A stretch of 64,000 nt of DNA from JAUVKA01 sp964465145. Its GTDB lineage: Bacteria; Bacteroidota; Bacteroidia; Bacteroidales; UBA12481. Shown here piece by piece: positions 54,802 to 63,078 of the stretch; position 1 is the stretch's first letter, and the number at the start of each line of letters is the position of its first letter. The stretch lies in NCBI GenBank assembly GCA_964465145.1, contig CAYXJR010000001.1, positions 1 through 64,000 of the forward strand, in the 5' to 3' direction. A program made the position numbers and the translations under genes. The notes beneath the pieces are model-generated. The model did not search any database. It saw only the letters and a list, made by a program, of their open reading frames with translations, and had not been told where the DNA came from.

Positions 54802-57800
54802 CTATCTCCACTTTCAGTTTCTCCCCAGCTTCTATTTTTAGTTCGCTAAAACCTAATCGTATTTTACTACCATCAACAGAAGAAACTTTAACCGGACGGA
54901 GTTTTTCCTGATGAAATAATTTGATCTGATCTGATGAAAAACCATTCGGTATCCTAAGTACTATTTCACTCAGATTAAGCTGACCATGATTTAGATCGAT
55001 CTGGTATTTAAATCTATTTTGATCTTTCTTTTGCGAATAGCTCCCCCATCCTTCAGCGGTAACGAAAGGAGCCCGGAAATCCTCAGGTGTAAGTCGCGGA
55101 TCAAATTCAATCATCCCTTTCGGACCATGATAGTTAAATCCGCAAACAGCCTGGAAAACGCCATAACTGGCCATGGCCCGTGCGTAATGATCTGAACATT
55201 CTATTTCATTATAGGGATTTCTTAGCTGTGCATTATAGCGATCATGAATTGCCCTGCTGACAGCCAATCCATTCTGAAGAATATCTGGATTATCAATCCC
55301 TTCATAAACCATATGGGAGGCGGCCTGCCATTCAAATCCGCTCATGCACTCATTGAAATACATGAACTGCCACTGATCTTCCCATTTATCCCGTTTTCCT
55401 CCCTTTGGCCAGGTGCACATAAGTAATCCTCCATCCCCGGCCATAGCATACCATCTCCCTGCTTTGAAATGTCTTCTGAAAGGTCCTACATCAGGAACAA
55501 AGTTGTATCTCCATAATGATCTTAAGGCCGACAATTGCTTCTCACGGTCAAAAATTGAACCCAGGCCTACCCAGTGAGCCCAGGATTGGCCAAAAATTTG
55601 ATCGATATAACAACCGGCACCTACACCGATCACATCTTTATGCTCAGGATCCTCCAGCTGGATAAAAAACTCTCCATTGAATAGCTCATTCATGTTTCCG
55701 GCGCCCTTTTCTGCAATTGAGGAGCATTCTCCGGCAAATTTAAAATCCTCCATTTCAGTTGCCATTTTCTCCCCGGCCCGCAAAGCGGATATGTAAAGGG
55801 AAGAAATAAAGCTGATCTTGCCATACCAGGATGCATCCAGTGTATTAGGCTGCGACCCTTCCAATATGCCATCAAGATCTGCATCCTGATCGATCATATA
55901 TAGCAGCGACTTTTTTATTGCCGTCCAGTTTCTTTTCAAAAAAGAATCATCGGCCGACATCAGGTGTTCCCTGTAAGCGCCAAGAATCCGTCCGCACTGT
56001 CCGTCGAATGCCGGGCCCATGGAGGTCTCAAGTAAAGCCCGATAGCCAATCTCTCCATTTTCTTTAAGAGCCATTCCAAAATCAACCCTTTCCCGTTGAT
56101 CACGCTCAATTTCAGGGAATAAGCGGCCAACAGCCTGGGCATAATGCCACACATGGGTACATGTTCCGGTACAGCAGCCAATACCCTCCCAGGCCCAAAA
56201 TCTACCATTCTCATGACGGTAACAGGTGGTGGTAGCCAGGGTTGACGTATTGGCCATGGATCGATCCAGAAGCCAGTACGGTAAACTTGAATCATACCAG
56301 GTTTTCACCCATGTGCGAGTGGCACCAAGAAGACTATCCTGATTCGAGGCAATATATCCTGCAACTTCCAGGGCTGAATCAAAACGGGCTGCATAGGAAT
56401 GACCCACTTTCACTCCTCCAAAATCACGGCCGTAAAAATTCGGGAAATGCCAGGTGAAGGCGAAATCAACGTTTTTGTCCTGGCCTGGTTCCAGATTGGT
56501 ATTAATGGCTATTTGGCCAATAAGGATATCAGATAACAGATTACGGATGGCCTTTTTCTTCCCTGTTGATTTAATATCGGCAGATGCCTCAGTATTTTTA
56601 CCTTCCAGGACAGATAGACAGAATGTTCCGAAATCCCGAAGCTCTGAAATGGGTTTGCTCTCGGGAGGATTATCGGAAAATACAAAATGATCCACACCGA
56701 TATTACCCCAGCCCTCACTAAAATTATCCACTATCTCCAGCTGAGCATTCTGGCCTTCCCATTGTCTAACTTTTATCCCTTCCAGCTTCATCGCATTGCT
56801 ATTCTTCCCGGTAATTGTGGCCTTGATCTCTCCATCTATCAGGAGGTTGACACAGGTTTTTTCCTTATTAGCACCACCACCAACATAGAAATTGATATAC
56901 TCCCGCTCAATTTTAAAAACCGGACTGGTCAGAGTACCTGTCTGCTGATCTTTCTCTCCTACCTCACTGCCTGAGGCTGAAGCATGACTATTCACTACAC
57001 GATTTCCTTCACCGCCTACATTTCCCTGGTAATCCGGTATATCGCTCTTTAAAATCGGCCCCTCCCCGAAGGATTTTCCAGTTGTTTTCCACTCACCATA
57101 CGACTCAGATTCAAAATCCTCGAAAAGGATATCCTTCCTGGCCTTGCTTTTCTCAACCGGGGCAGGGAGGGCTTCGCACAGCAGGGAGGTCAGCATTTTA
57201 TTTCCCACCACTCTGTTTTGCCGGCGGCCCGGCTGGTCTGCAGCAGAATCTATGCAGACAGGATTTTGAGTATATCCCCGTATGCTGCATTCAACAATTT
57301 TATCAGATTTATTGATGACTTTGTAGCTCATCACCGTTGCAGGAAGGGATGATTCATCAGCATTCAGGGGGATAAAGGGTGAAAAAGCTTCCAATTCCAC
57401 CTCCACAGGGCAGTCAGGATCGGAGAATTTGATACGAGCCATCGGGTACCGGCCATCAAACTCAATATTTTTAAAGCCCTTTTGGTTAATCGGCCTGACT
57501 TTATCTCCGATTATCAATTCAAATCCCTGTTTAAAAGGTGATTGAATTTTTGCTGGTTCTATAAAATTCGCCCCACTTCTGGTATTAACCAGACTGCCGC
57601 CAAGCTCAACTTCCCGGGGCTGAATCCCTTCCTGGTCACGGTTAAAGATATCCCAAAGCCAAAGCTGGCCATCTCCTGAAAGATAAACCGTGCCAGCAAA
57701 TAGTCCGCCTACAGGCATCCCAATATGTTTCAGGGCTTCAGGATCAGAATAGGTTTCCTTTTTCCCTCTTTCGAACAGTGATTTCACCCATGCAGGATCC

Positions 57801-57982
57801 AGTTTTTTATCCGCAGGAATATATTTAAGATATTCGTTTTCATCGAAAGGCCCTGCAAAAACAGGCATTCCCGGAACCATCATTAATGAGGCTCCTATAG
57901 CAGAGGTTTTCAGAAATTCCCGACGGTTGATATTGTTTTTGTCGCTATTACACGAGCAGCTTTTGTCTTTGCAGTTTTCCAT
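54788..57982 (-). CDS. GH116-like glucosylceramidase-type hydrolase, Tat-exported
   Basis: The 1,064-residue protein begins with a Cys-rich stretch and a twin-arginine signal (RREFLKTSAIGASL, residues about 21-45). The N-terminal GBA2-type domain (about 70-260, GMPVGGLFAGTVYLSG) is interrupted by a beta-sandwich insert near 280-440. The C-terminal (alpha/alpha)6 catalytic domain has ETSMGPAFDGQCG near 670 and DGILEGSQPNTLDASWYG near 715, where GH116 enzymes place their nucleophile and acid/base. It should hydrolyse beta-glycosides in the periplasm. It is convergent with the lipoprotein gene. Confidence 0.85.
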   Translation of the reverse strand: MENCKDKSCSCNSDKNNINRREFLKTSAIGASLMMVPGMPVFAGPFDENEYLKYIPADKKLDPAWVKSLFERGKKETYSDPEALKHIGMPVGGLFAGTVYLSGDGQLWLWDIFNRDQEGIQPREVELGGSLVNTRSGANFIEPAKIQSPFKQGFELIIGDKVRPINQKGFKNIEFDGRYPMARIKFSDPDCPVEVELEAFSPFIPLNADESSLPATVMSYKVINKSDKIVECSIRGYTQNPVCIDSAADQPGRRQNRVVGNKMLTSLLCEALPAPVEKSKARKDILFEDFESESYGEWKTTGKSFGEGPILKSDIPDYQGNVGGEGNRVVNSHASASGSEVGEKDQQTGTLTSPVFKIEREYINFYVGGGANKEKTCVNLLIDGEIKATITGKNSNAMKLEGIKVRQWEGQNAQLEIVDNFSEGWGNIGVDHFVFSDNPPESKPISELRDFGTFCLSVLEGKNTEASADIKSTGKKKAIRNLLSDILIGQIAINTNLEPGQDKNVDFAFTWHFPNFYGRDFGGVKVGHSYAARFDSALEVAGYIASNQDSLLGATRTWVKTWYDSSLPYWLLDRSMANTSTLATTTCYRHENGRFWAWEGIGCCTGTCTHVWHYAQAVGRLFPEIERDQRERVDFGMALKENGEIGYRALLETSMGPAFDGQCGRILGAYREHLMSADDSFLKRNWTAIKKSLLYMIDQDADLDGILEGSQPNTLDASWYGKISFISSLYISALRAGEKMATEMEDFKFAGECSSIAEKGAGNMNELFNGEFFIQLEDPEHKDVIGVGAGCYIDQIFGQSWAHWVGLGSIFDREKQLSALRSLWRYNFVPDVGPFRRHFKAGRWYAMAGDGGLLMCTWPKGGKRDKWEDQWQFMYFNECMSGFEWQAASHMVYEGIDNPDILQNGLAVSRAIHDRYNAQLRNPYNEIECSDHYARAMASYGVFQAVCGFNYHGPKGMIEFDPRLTPEDFRAPFVTAEGWGSYSQKKDQNRFKYQIDLNHGQLNLSEIVLRIPNGFSSDQIKLFHQEKLRPVKVSSVDGSKIRLGFSELKIEAGEKLKVEIVSEL

Positions 57983-58151
57983 GGCGATCAGGGCTGGTTT
58001 GAGATATCTAAAATACTTATTTATTTACTTTAACGAGCCAATCCCCCTAGCCCCCTTTCCCTCTTCACGCAATCTTCACAAAAATATATCATTCCTTCAC
58101 ATTAGAGTGCTTGCGTATTACGATATTTGGATCAGTCTAAACTACTGAGTC

Positions 58152-58684
58152 GTGATTATCGAACCAAAAATAGAAATGGAAACGAGCCTGCTAAGGAGTA
58201 TGCTCATCAACGGATCTTTACACACGCAGGTCGGTAATGAGCTGGCCATTGTACCAGACTATCTTGATTTGGAGAGAATCAGGATGGACGGGAAATTTTC
58301 CTATTATATCTCAGTTCCTAAATCCTTGAGGACCTTGTGCCTGTATTCCAAAGGCGCATCGCCGACGATGCTTTTGAACTTCAGCTGGAGATTGAAAAGC
58401 CCATACCGCAGATGATGCTAGACAAGGATGCTATGCTTCAGGTGTTTTTTAATCTGTTGGATAATGCGTATAAATATTCGGGGCGGTCCAAAAGAATTAA
58501 TGTCAAGATTTACCTCCCACCAGTCACCAGTCACTTGTCACTATTGCAATTCGTGATTATGGTATTGGAATTAGTGAGAAAGACAGGACGAGAATTTTTG
58601 AGCGCTTTTTCAGGGGCGACAGGCTCAGGACGGCGGGGATCAATAATTACAGTGATTTTACCGGAAAAAACCAATATATCATGA
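58152..58684 (+). pseudogene. Chimeric histidine kinase remnant
   Basis: The first part (58152-58335) resembles a LytS-type kinase (PDYLDLERIRMDGKFSYYI). The second (58337-58684) is an ordinary kinase ATPase domain: ELQLEIEKPIPQMMLDKDA, N-box VFFNLLDNAYKYSG, then, in another frame after a 7-bp repeat block at 58519, IRDYGIGISEKDRTRIFERFFRGD. So two kinase scraps are joined and the second is frameshifted. Its stop overlaps the response regulator ATG by four bases. Confidence 0.7.
58519..58541 (+). repeat. 7-bp tandem repeat inside kinase remnant
   Basis: ACCAGTC ACCAGTC ACTTGTC AC. It lies exactly where the kinase ATPase domain changes frame. Confidence 0.8.
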
Positions 58685-58992
58685 CCAGAATTCTGATAAT
58701 CGAAGACGACAAGGCCATCAGGATGGGTCTTGAAGATGATCTTAAGGCAGATGGATATGAGGTGGAATTTGCTTTTGACGGGCTGGAAGGCCTGAAAAAA
58801 GCACAAGAAGCGGGCTACGGCCTGATCCTGCTCGACCTGATGCTGCCGGGAATGGATGGGCTGGATGTGTGTAAGGAAATCAGGAGAAAAAATATTCCTA
58901 CTCCAATCATTATGTTAACCGCTAAAAGTCAGGATTTTGATAAAGTTATAGGATTAGACTATCCGGAATTAGCGATGATTCTTCCATATTGA
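58681..58992 (+). pseudogene. Truncated response regulator receiver domain
   Basis: Residues 1-94 match an OmpR-type receiver (ILIIEDDKAIRMG, LILLDLMLPGMDG, IIMLTAKSQDFDKVIGLD). The sequence then departs at YPELAMILPY and stops; the GADDYVTKPF segment and the DNA-binding domain are missing. An orphan leader-motif copy follows at 59006. Confidence 0.8.
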
Positions 58993-59005
58993 TTATTGAT
59001 CTTTC

Positions 59006-59045
59006 TTATATAGACGCAGAAAAGGGCTGGAAATGGAAAACCGCG
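59006..59045 (+). repeat. Orphan leader-motif copy
   Basis: TTATATAGACGCAGAAAAGG then GCTGGAAATGGAAAACCGCG matches the DUF1016 leaders. It is followed at 59054-59065 by half of the AGACCTGTCAGG palindrome. Confidence 0.6.
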
Positions 59046-59148
59046 CATGTAATAGACCTGTCAGGTTTTCAAAGACCTCCGGTTTTATACAAAAAAAGGT
59101 ATCACAAATTGTGATAGCAAGGAATTTATTGAATCAGTGATTCAATTT

Positions 59149-59520
59149 CTACTTCAACTCATATGCTCCAACCAAAGACCGGGCTGGAATACCCAGTCGC
59201 TCCGATAAATTCCTTATCATTTCCAAGGTTAACCGTCTTTTGCGGCTAAGCACTTCAGAAGCACGGTTTTTTCCACCAAAAGCATCGGCTAAATCCACTT
59301 GTTTGAGGCTCATCTCCTCCATCCTGATCTTTATCATTTCAATTGGATCCGGGGGGTCAATTGGATAATGGCGATTCTCATAATCCTCAACCAGCAGGGC
59401 TAATACTTCAGCCTCATCACCTTCTTCTGTTCCGACAGGAGCATCAAATAATTCATACAGGCGATCCAAGGCAATCTGGTACTCTGCTTCTGTTTTTAAT
59501 ATCTTAAATTTCTGTCCCAT
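59149..59520 (-). CDS. HigA-type antitoxin
   Basis: The product of about 123 residues has an N-terminal toxin-binding region (acidic, EEGDEAEVLALLVEDYE) and a C-terminal XRE helix-turn-helix (about 65-115: MSLKQVDLADAFGGKNRASEVLSRKRRL). This matches HigA antitoxins, which repress their own promoter. I chose the ATG at 59520; a TTG at 59529 overlaps the toxin stop. It is co-transcribed with the toxin gene upstream. Confidence 0.9.
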   Translation of the reverse strand: MGQKFKILKTEAEYQIALDRLYELFDAPVGTEEGDEAEVLALLVEDYENRHYPIDPPDPIEMIKIRMEEMSLKQVDLADAFGGKNRASEVLSRKRRLTLEMIRNLSERLGIPARSLVGAYELK

Positions 59521-59525
59521 AAGAT

Positions 59526-59837
59526 TCAAATAGTATTAGCATCAATCTTGTCATACTCTTCATGGGTACCAATAAACCGGATAAATACCCATTGCCTTTC
59601 ATAATTAATCTTCACAACAAGCCGAAAAGAATTTCCTTTTATGTTAAATACCGCTCTTCCATTTTTCAATAAGCTTACCCCAGCAAATGTCTGCCTAACA
59701 TCATTTGGTTTTGTCCAACCTGAAGCCATTGTATATGAGTACCAGGTTTTCAAATATTGCTCTGCTTCAGGGCATTCTCTCCAAAATTTCAATAATGTCC
59801 CTTTAGTAAAAATCCCTTTCACGATTTGGCATTTCAA
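59526..59837 (-). CDS. HigB-type mRNA interferase toxin
   Basis: A 103-residue RelE-fold protein of the HigB branch: GRAVFNIKGNSFRLVVKINY near residue 60 and WVFIRFIGTHEEYDKID near 85 carry the conserved strand pair and the catalytic His region. Toxin-first gene order with HigA downstream is the usual HigBA layout. An inverted repeat at 59850-59866 lies just upstream. Confidence 0.92.
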   Translation of the reverse strand: MKCQIVKGIFTKGTLLKFWRECPEAEQYLKTWYSYTMASGWTKPNDVRQTFAGVSLLKNGRAVFNIKGNSFRLVVKINYERQWVFIRFIGTHEEYDKIDANTI

Positions 59838-59849
59838 AATTAATAAATA

Positions 59850-59866
59850 ATTCCCATTTTGGGAAT
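59850..59866. promoter_or_regulatory. Candidate HigA operator
   Basis: ATTCCCA-TTT-TGGGAAT is a perfect inverted repeat centred about 20 bp upstream of the higB start, where HigA-type repressors bind. Imperfect pairing extends a few bases further on each side. Confidence 0.5.
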
Positions 59867-59887
59867 ATTTCTGTTTTAATTACTAAT

Positions 59888-59922
59888 AGACCTGTCAGGT
59901 CTTTCAGAAACCTGACAGGTCT
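59888..59922. repeat. Palindromic repeat overlapping a CDS end
   Basis: AGACCTGTCAGGT and ACCTGACAGGTCT form a 13-bp inverted repeat around nine bases. The same element recurs at 62104-62137, and half of it at 59054. It encodes the last residues (LDLSGF) and stop of the DUF1016 protein. Confidence 0.8.
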
Positions 59923-60929
59923 AACCCACCTAGCCCCCTCTCAATCTGCTCAACCGATGGTAGTGACTTTTCATAATACTCGGGCAATTCTGGGCCAGTG
60001 CTGTAGCTGGCGATACCAATGGGATTTTTTGTGTTTTTGAGGGAATATTCAACTGTCAACCGGCTTTTGTTTTTACAAATAATGATTCCAATGGCTTCTT
60101 TTTCATGTGGCTTACGATAGAAATCATTCAGAACATTTAGATAAAATTCCATTTTCCCTTTATATTCAGGTTTGTAATTACCTGTTTTTAGTTCAATAGC
60201 AACCAAGCATTGCAGATCCCTGTGAAATAAAAGAAGATCAATATAGAATTCCTCACTTCCCAAAGTGATTCTAAATTGACTCCCCATATAACTATAATCC
60301 CCACCGAACTCCAACAAAAATTGCTGCATGTTCCGTATTAGACCTTCTTCAAGCTCTCTTTCACTATGTTTCTCTGATAATTCAAGAAAATCAAAAGTGT
60401 AATGATCTTTTACTGCCAGAGTTTTCTGATGCTGAAACTTATCAGCAAGCAAATCATCATAATTAGTTTGGTTTAACAAATACTTCTCATAAGTTTTATT
60501 GTCAATCTGATGTTCAAGAACCCTTGTTGTCCAACCAAATTTTTGTGTTGCAACAATATAGAATTGTCTTTCTTGGGGTGTTTTGCATTTTGTGAAAATT
60601 CTGATATTGTGTGTCCAACCAATTTCTCCAATCAATGATTGGAGATTTATATGTTGCTCATATTCAATATAAAACTGAACCATCAGCCAGATATTTGTTG
60701 TTGAAAAACCTCTTTGTTCAGGGAATTCTGTGGAGAGATCTTTGGTAATAGTTTCCACTACAGATTTTCCCCACCCCAACTCCTTCTGCTTCTCGGATAT
60801 CATCTTCCCAATATCCCAATAAAGCCCTACTAATTCTTTATTTACAGCTTTCAGGGCAGCATACTGTGCATTGCGGATCCGTTCCTTGACTGATCCTATA
60901 AAGTCTTTGTATTCTTTTGGTGCATCCAT
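59904..60929 (-). CDS. DUF1016 (YhcG-like) PD-(D/E)XK nuclease, intact paralogue
   Basis: The 341-residue protein has the N-terminal YhcG domain (about 10-150: LYWDIGKMISEKQ, WGKSVVETITKDL, GFSTTNIWLM) and a C-terminal PD-(D/E)XK domain (about 170-320: FYIDLLLFHRDLQCLVAIELKTG, with Asp and ExK, then GIIICKNKS). This is full length for the family, whose cellular role is uncertain but which often occurs near mobile or defence genes. It is the first of three tandem paralogues on the minus strand. Its C-terminus is written by the palindrome at 59888. Confidence 0.9.
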   Translation of the reverse strand: MDAPKEYKDFIGSVKERIRNAQYAALKAVNKELVGLYWDIGKMISEKQKELGWGKSVVETITKDLSTEFPEQRGFSTTNIWLMVQFYIEYEQHINLQSLIGEIGWTHNIRIFTKCKTPQERQFYIVATQKFGWTTRVLEHQIDNKTYEKYLLNQTNYDDLLADKFQHQKTLAVKDHYTFDFLELSEKHSERELEEGLIRNMQQFLLEFGGDYSYMGSQFRITLGSEEFYIDLLLFHRDLQCLVAIELKTGNYKPEYKGKMEFYLNVLNDFYRKPHEKEAIGIIICKNKSRLTVEYSLKNTKNPIGIASYSTGPELPEYYEKSLPSVEQIERGLGGLDLSGF

Positions 60930-60985
60930 AAATAGTAGTTTTATTTATATAGATGCGAATGAGGGCCGGAAATGGAAAATAGCGC
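60930..60985 (-). repeat. Leader motif upstream of DUF1016 paralogue 1
   Basis: AATAGTAGTTTTATTTATATAGATGCGAATG then AGGGCCGGAAATGGAAAAT (plus strand) abuts the ATG. Nearly the same sequence abuts the other two paralogues (62040, 62977), suggesting that promoter or 5'-UTR was copied with the gene. Confidence 0.75.
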
Positions 60986-60996
60986 AACTTAACATA

Positions 60997-62039
60997 TCAC
61001 ATTTTGTGATATGCACCCAATTCTCCAGCCAGTTCCTTTTCTATTTCTTCAATTGTCGGAAGATTTGGTTTCAGCTTGTCGGGTATTACTGTACTCAGTT
61101 CATACTCAGCAATACCAATCGGTTGTGACATTCCCCTTAGAGCATACTCGGCAATTATCTTAGACTTAGATTTACAAATTAACAATCCGATGGTTGGATT
61201 ATCATTTTCTGTTCTGATGGAATCATCAACAGCAGAAAGATAAAGGTTCATCTTGCCTGCAAATTCCGCCTTGAATTCCTTGGTTTTGAGTTCTATGACT
61301 ACATAGCATTTTAATCTGATGTGGTAGAAAAGCAAATCAAGATAAAAATCCTTATTGTCAATCTTTAGAATTACTTGCCGACCTACAAATGAGAATCCAG
61401 AACCCAATTCCAGAAGAAATGAAGTAATGTGGTTAATCAGTTGCTTCTCCAGGTCCTTTTCAAGAGCCTTATCCTGAAGACTGAGAAAATCAAATATATA
61501 CGGGTCTTTAAAAGATTCATTAGCCAATTCCGAATGAGGCATAGACATTGTATGCTCAAAATTTGTAACCGCTTTACCCTGTCTTAAAAAAAGGCCAGAC
61601 TCAAATTGATGGATCAGGATTGAGCGAGACCAATTGTTTTCAATGGTTCTTTGACAATAAAAAAAGCCTCTCTAGCTGATTTAGACTTAGTTACAATAAT
61701 AACGTTATGGCCCCATGGAATTTGTCCAACAAGTTGTTGGATTTTTTCGGGTTCGATGCGAGAGGATGAGAAAAACTCGTACCATTTCTTCATAGAGAAG
61801 AGGTTTGATCGGGAAAATCCTTTTTGATCCGGGAATTCCACCTTGAGGTCATTGGAGAGTTTCTCAACTACAGCTGAACCCCAATTTGATTTCGATATTT
61901 TAATAGAAATCGATTCCCCAATATCCCAATACAAAAACAGCAGCTCCCTGTTAATATTAGTAAAAGCTCTAATATGCGCTGTCCTAATTCTCCGTTTTAG
62001 TTCAACCAACCATTCTTTGTATTCTTTTGGTGCATCCAT
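60997..62039 (-). pseudogene. DUF1016 (YhcG-like) paralogue 2, frameshifted at T7
   Basis: The N-terminal part (from 62039) has FLYWDIGESIS and KGFSRSNLFSM. The frame ends at 61614. The C-terminal nuclease part (DFYLDLLFYHIRLKCYVVIELKTK, LLICKSKS) continues to 60997 in another frame. The minus-strand run of seven T (plus 61659-61665) is the likely switch: eight T give AFFYCQRTIENNWSRSIL and rejoin the two parts into about 348 residues. It is clearly diverged from paralogue 1. Decay, a reversible switch or a sequencing error are all possible. Confidence 0.85.
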
Positions 62040-62096
62040 AAATTGTAGGTTTTATTTATATAGATGCAGATCAGGAGCCAAAATGGAAAATCGCGT
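62040..62096 (-). repeat. Leader motif upstream of DUF1016 paralogue 2
   Basis: AATTGTAGGTTTTATTTATATAGATGCAGATCAG then GAGCCAAAATGGAAAATCGCG (plus strand). It is followed by the palindrome at 62104. Confidence 0.75.
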
Positions 62097-62103
62097 AGGT
62101 GCC

Positions 62104-62137
62104 AGACCTGTCAGGTTTTCAAAGGCCTGACAGGTCT
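62104..62137. repeat. Palindromic repeat AGACCTGTCAGG / CCTGACAGGTCT
   Basis: Second full copy of the element at 59888, with a ten-base loop. It lies just upstream of the leader of DUF1016 paralogue 2. Confidence 0.8.
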
Positions 62138-62463
62138 AGCCTTCCATTCAAGGTTGTCGCAAATTGCTACCAGTCTAGGCGAGGCAAGTTAACTGGAAAT
62201 AAAAGAAAGCTTAATCAAAGATATACGTGTGATGACAAATGAATTGCGGGTCGGCCAAAACAGAACAGCGGGCCGGCGGGGGCTTTTGAGCGAAGCGAAA
62301 TCCCGAGAGCGCAGCGAATCGGGAGTGGGTGGAAGCTTTGTTCTGTTTTTGATTTTTGGGCCACCTTTTTCATCAAGGAAAAAGGTGGAAAGAATAAAAG
62401 GATTGGACTAAAGTCCAGGCCATTAGGCTAGACTGTAGGGCCAGTAGATAAATCTAGTGGTAA
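62138..62463. other. Non-coding region with GC-rich inverted repeats
   Basis: It contains GAGCGAAGCGA...GAGAGCGCAGCGA (near 62288-62320), flanked by ATCCCGAG and GAATCGGGAG, an 11-bp perfect hairpin CCACCTTTTTC/GAAAAAGGTGG (62361-62388), and GGACTAAAGTCC (62404-62415). No gene is seen. The base composition differs from its surroundings, suggesting an inserted repeat cassette. Confidence 0.5.
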
Positions 62464-62979
62464 CTATAATATGCTCCTTAGCTCTCTTTCACTGTGCTTT
62501 TCAGATAAACCAAGAAAATCGAAGGTGTAATGATCCTTGATAGCCAGGGTATTCTGATGCTGAAACTTATCAGCAGGCAAATCATCATAATTGGTTTGGT
62601 TGAGCAAATACTTTTCGTAGGTTTTGTTTTCGATTTGGTGCTCCAATACTCTTGTTGTCCAACCAAATTCTCTAGTGGCAGTTATATAAAATTTGCGCTG
62701 TGATTTGTTTTCACACTTTTTAAGAATCATAATATTATGACTCCATCCAATTTCTGGAATCAATGATTCCAGAAATATAACTCCCTGATATTCATTATAT
62801 AATCGAACCATTAGCCATAGATTATAAGCTGAAAATCCATGTTCTAATGGGAACTCATGTTTTAAATCCCTGGAAAGATTTTCAACAACAGATTTTCCCC
62901 ATCCCAACTCCTTTTGCTTATCCGAAATCATTTTCCCAATATCCCAATAAAGTCTTTGTATTCTTTCGGTGCATCAATA
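62464..62979 (-). pseudogene. DUF1016 paralogue 3, start lost, internally deleted, C-terminus missing
   Basis: Very close to paralogue 1. The start codon position reads ATT (IDAPKEYKDF), then about 90 bp are missing: in paralogue 1 ATAAAG occurs at both ends of the lost part, and here it occurs once (near 62954). The frame resumes at KMISDKQKELGWGKSVV and runs to SERELRSIL, where the nuclease domain should begin. So the nuclease domain is absent. Confidence 0.85.
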
Positions 62980-63030
62980 AATAGTAGTTTTAATAATATA
63001 GATGCAGAAATGGCCTTGAAATGGAAAATG
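62977..63030 (-). repeat. Leader motif upstream of DUF1016 paralogue 3
   Basis: AATAGTAGTTTTAATAATATAGATGCAGAAATGG then CCTTGAAATGGAAAATG (plus strand). It matches the other leaders with small changes. Confidence 0.75.
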
Positions 63031-63078
63031 CTTTTTTGGAAAAGCCAGGGGTCGGACCGAAGCCGACCCCTGGCAAGT

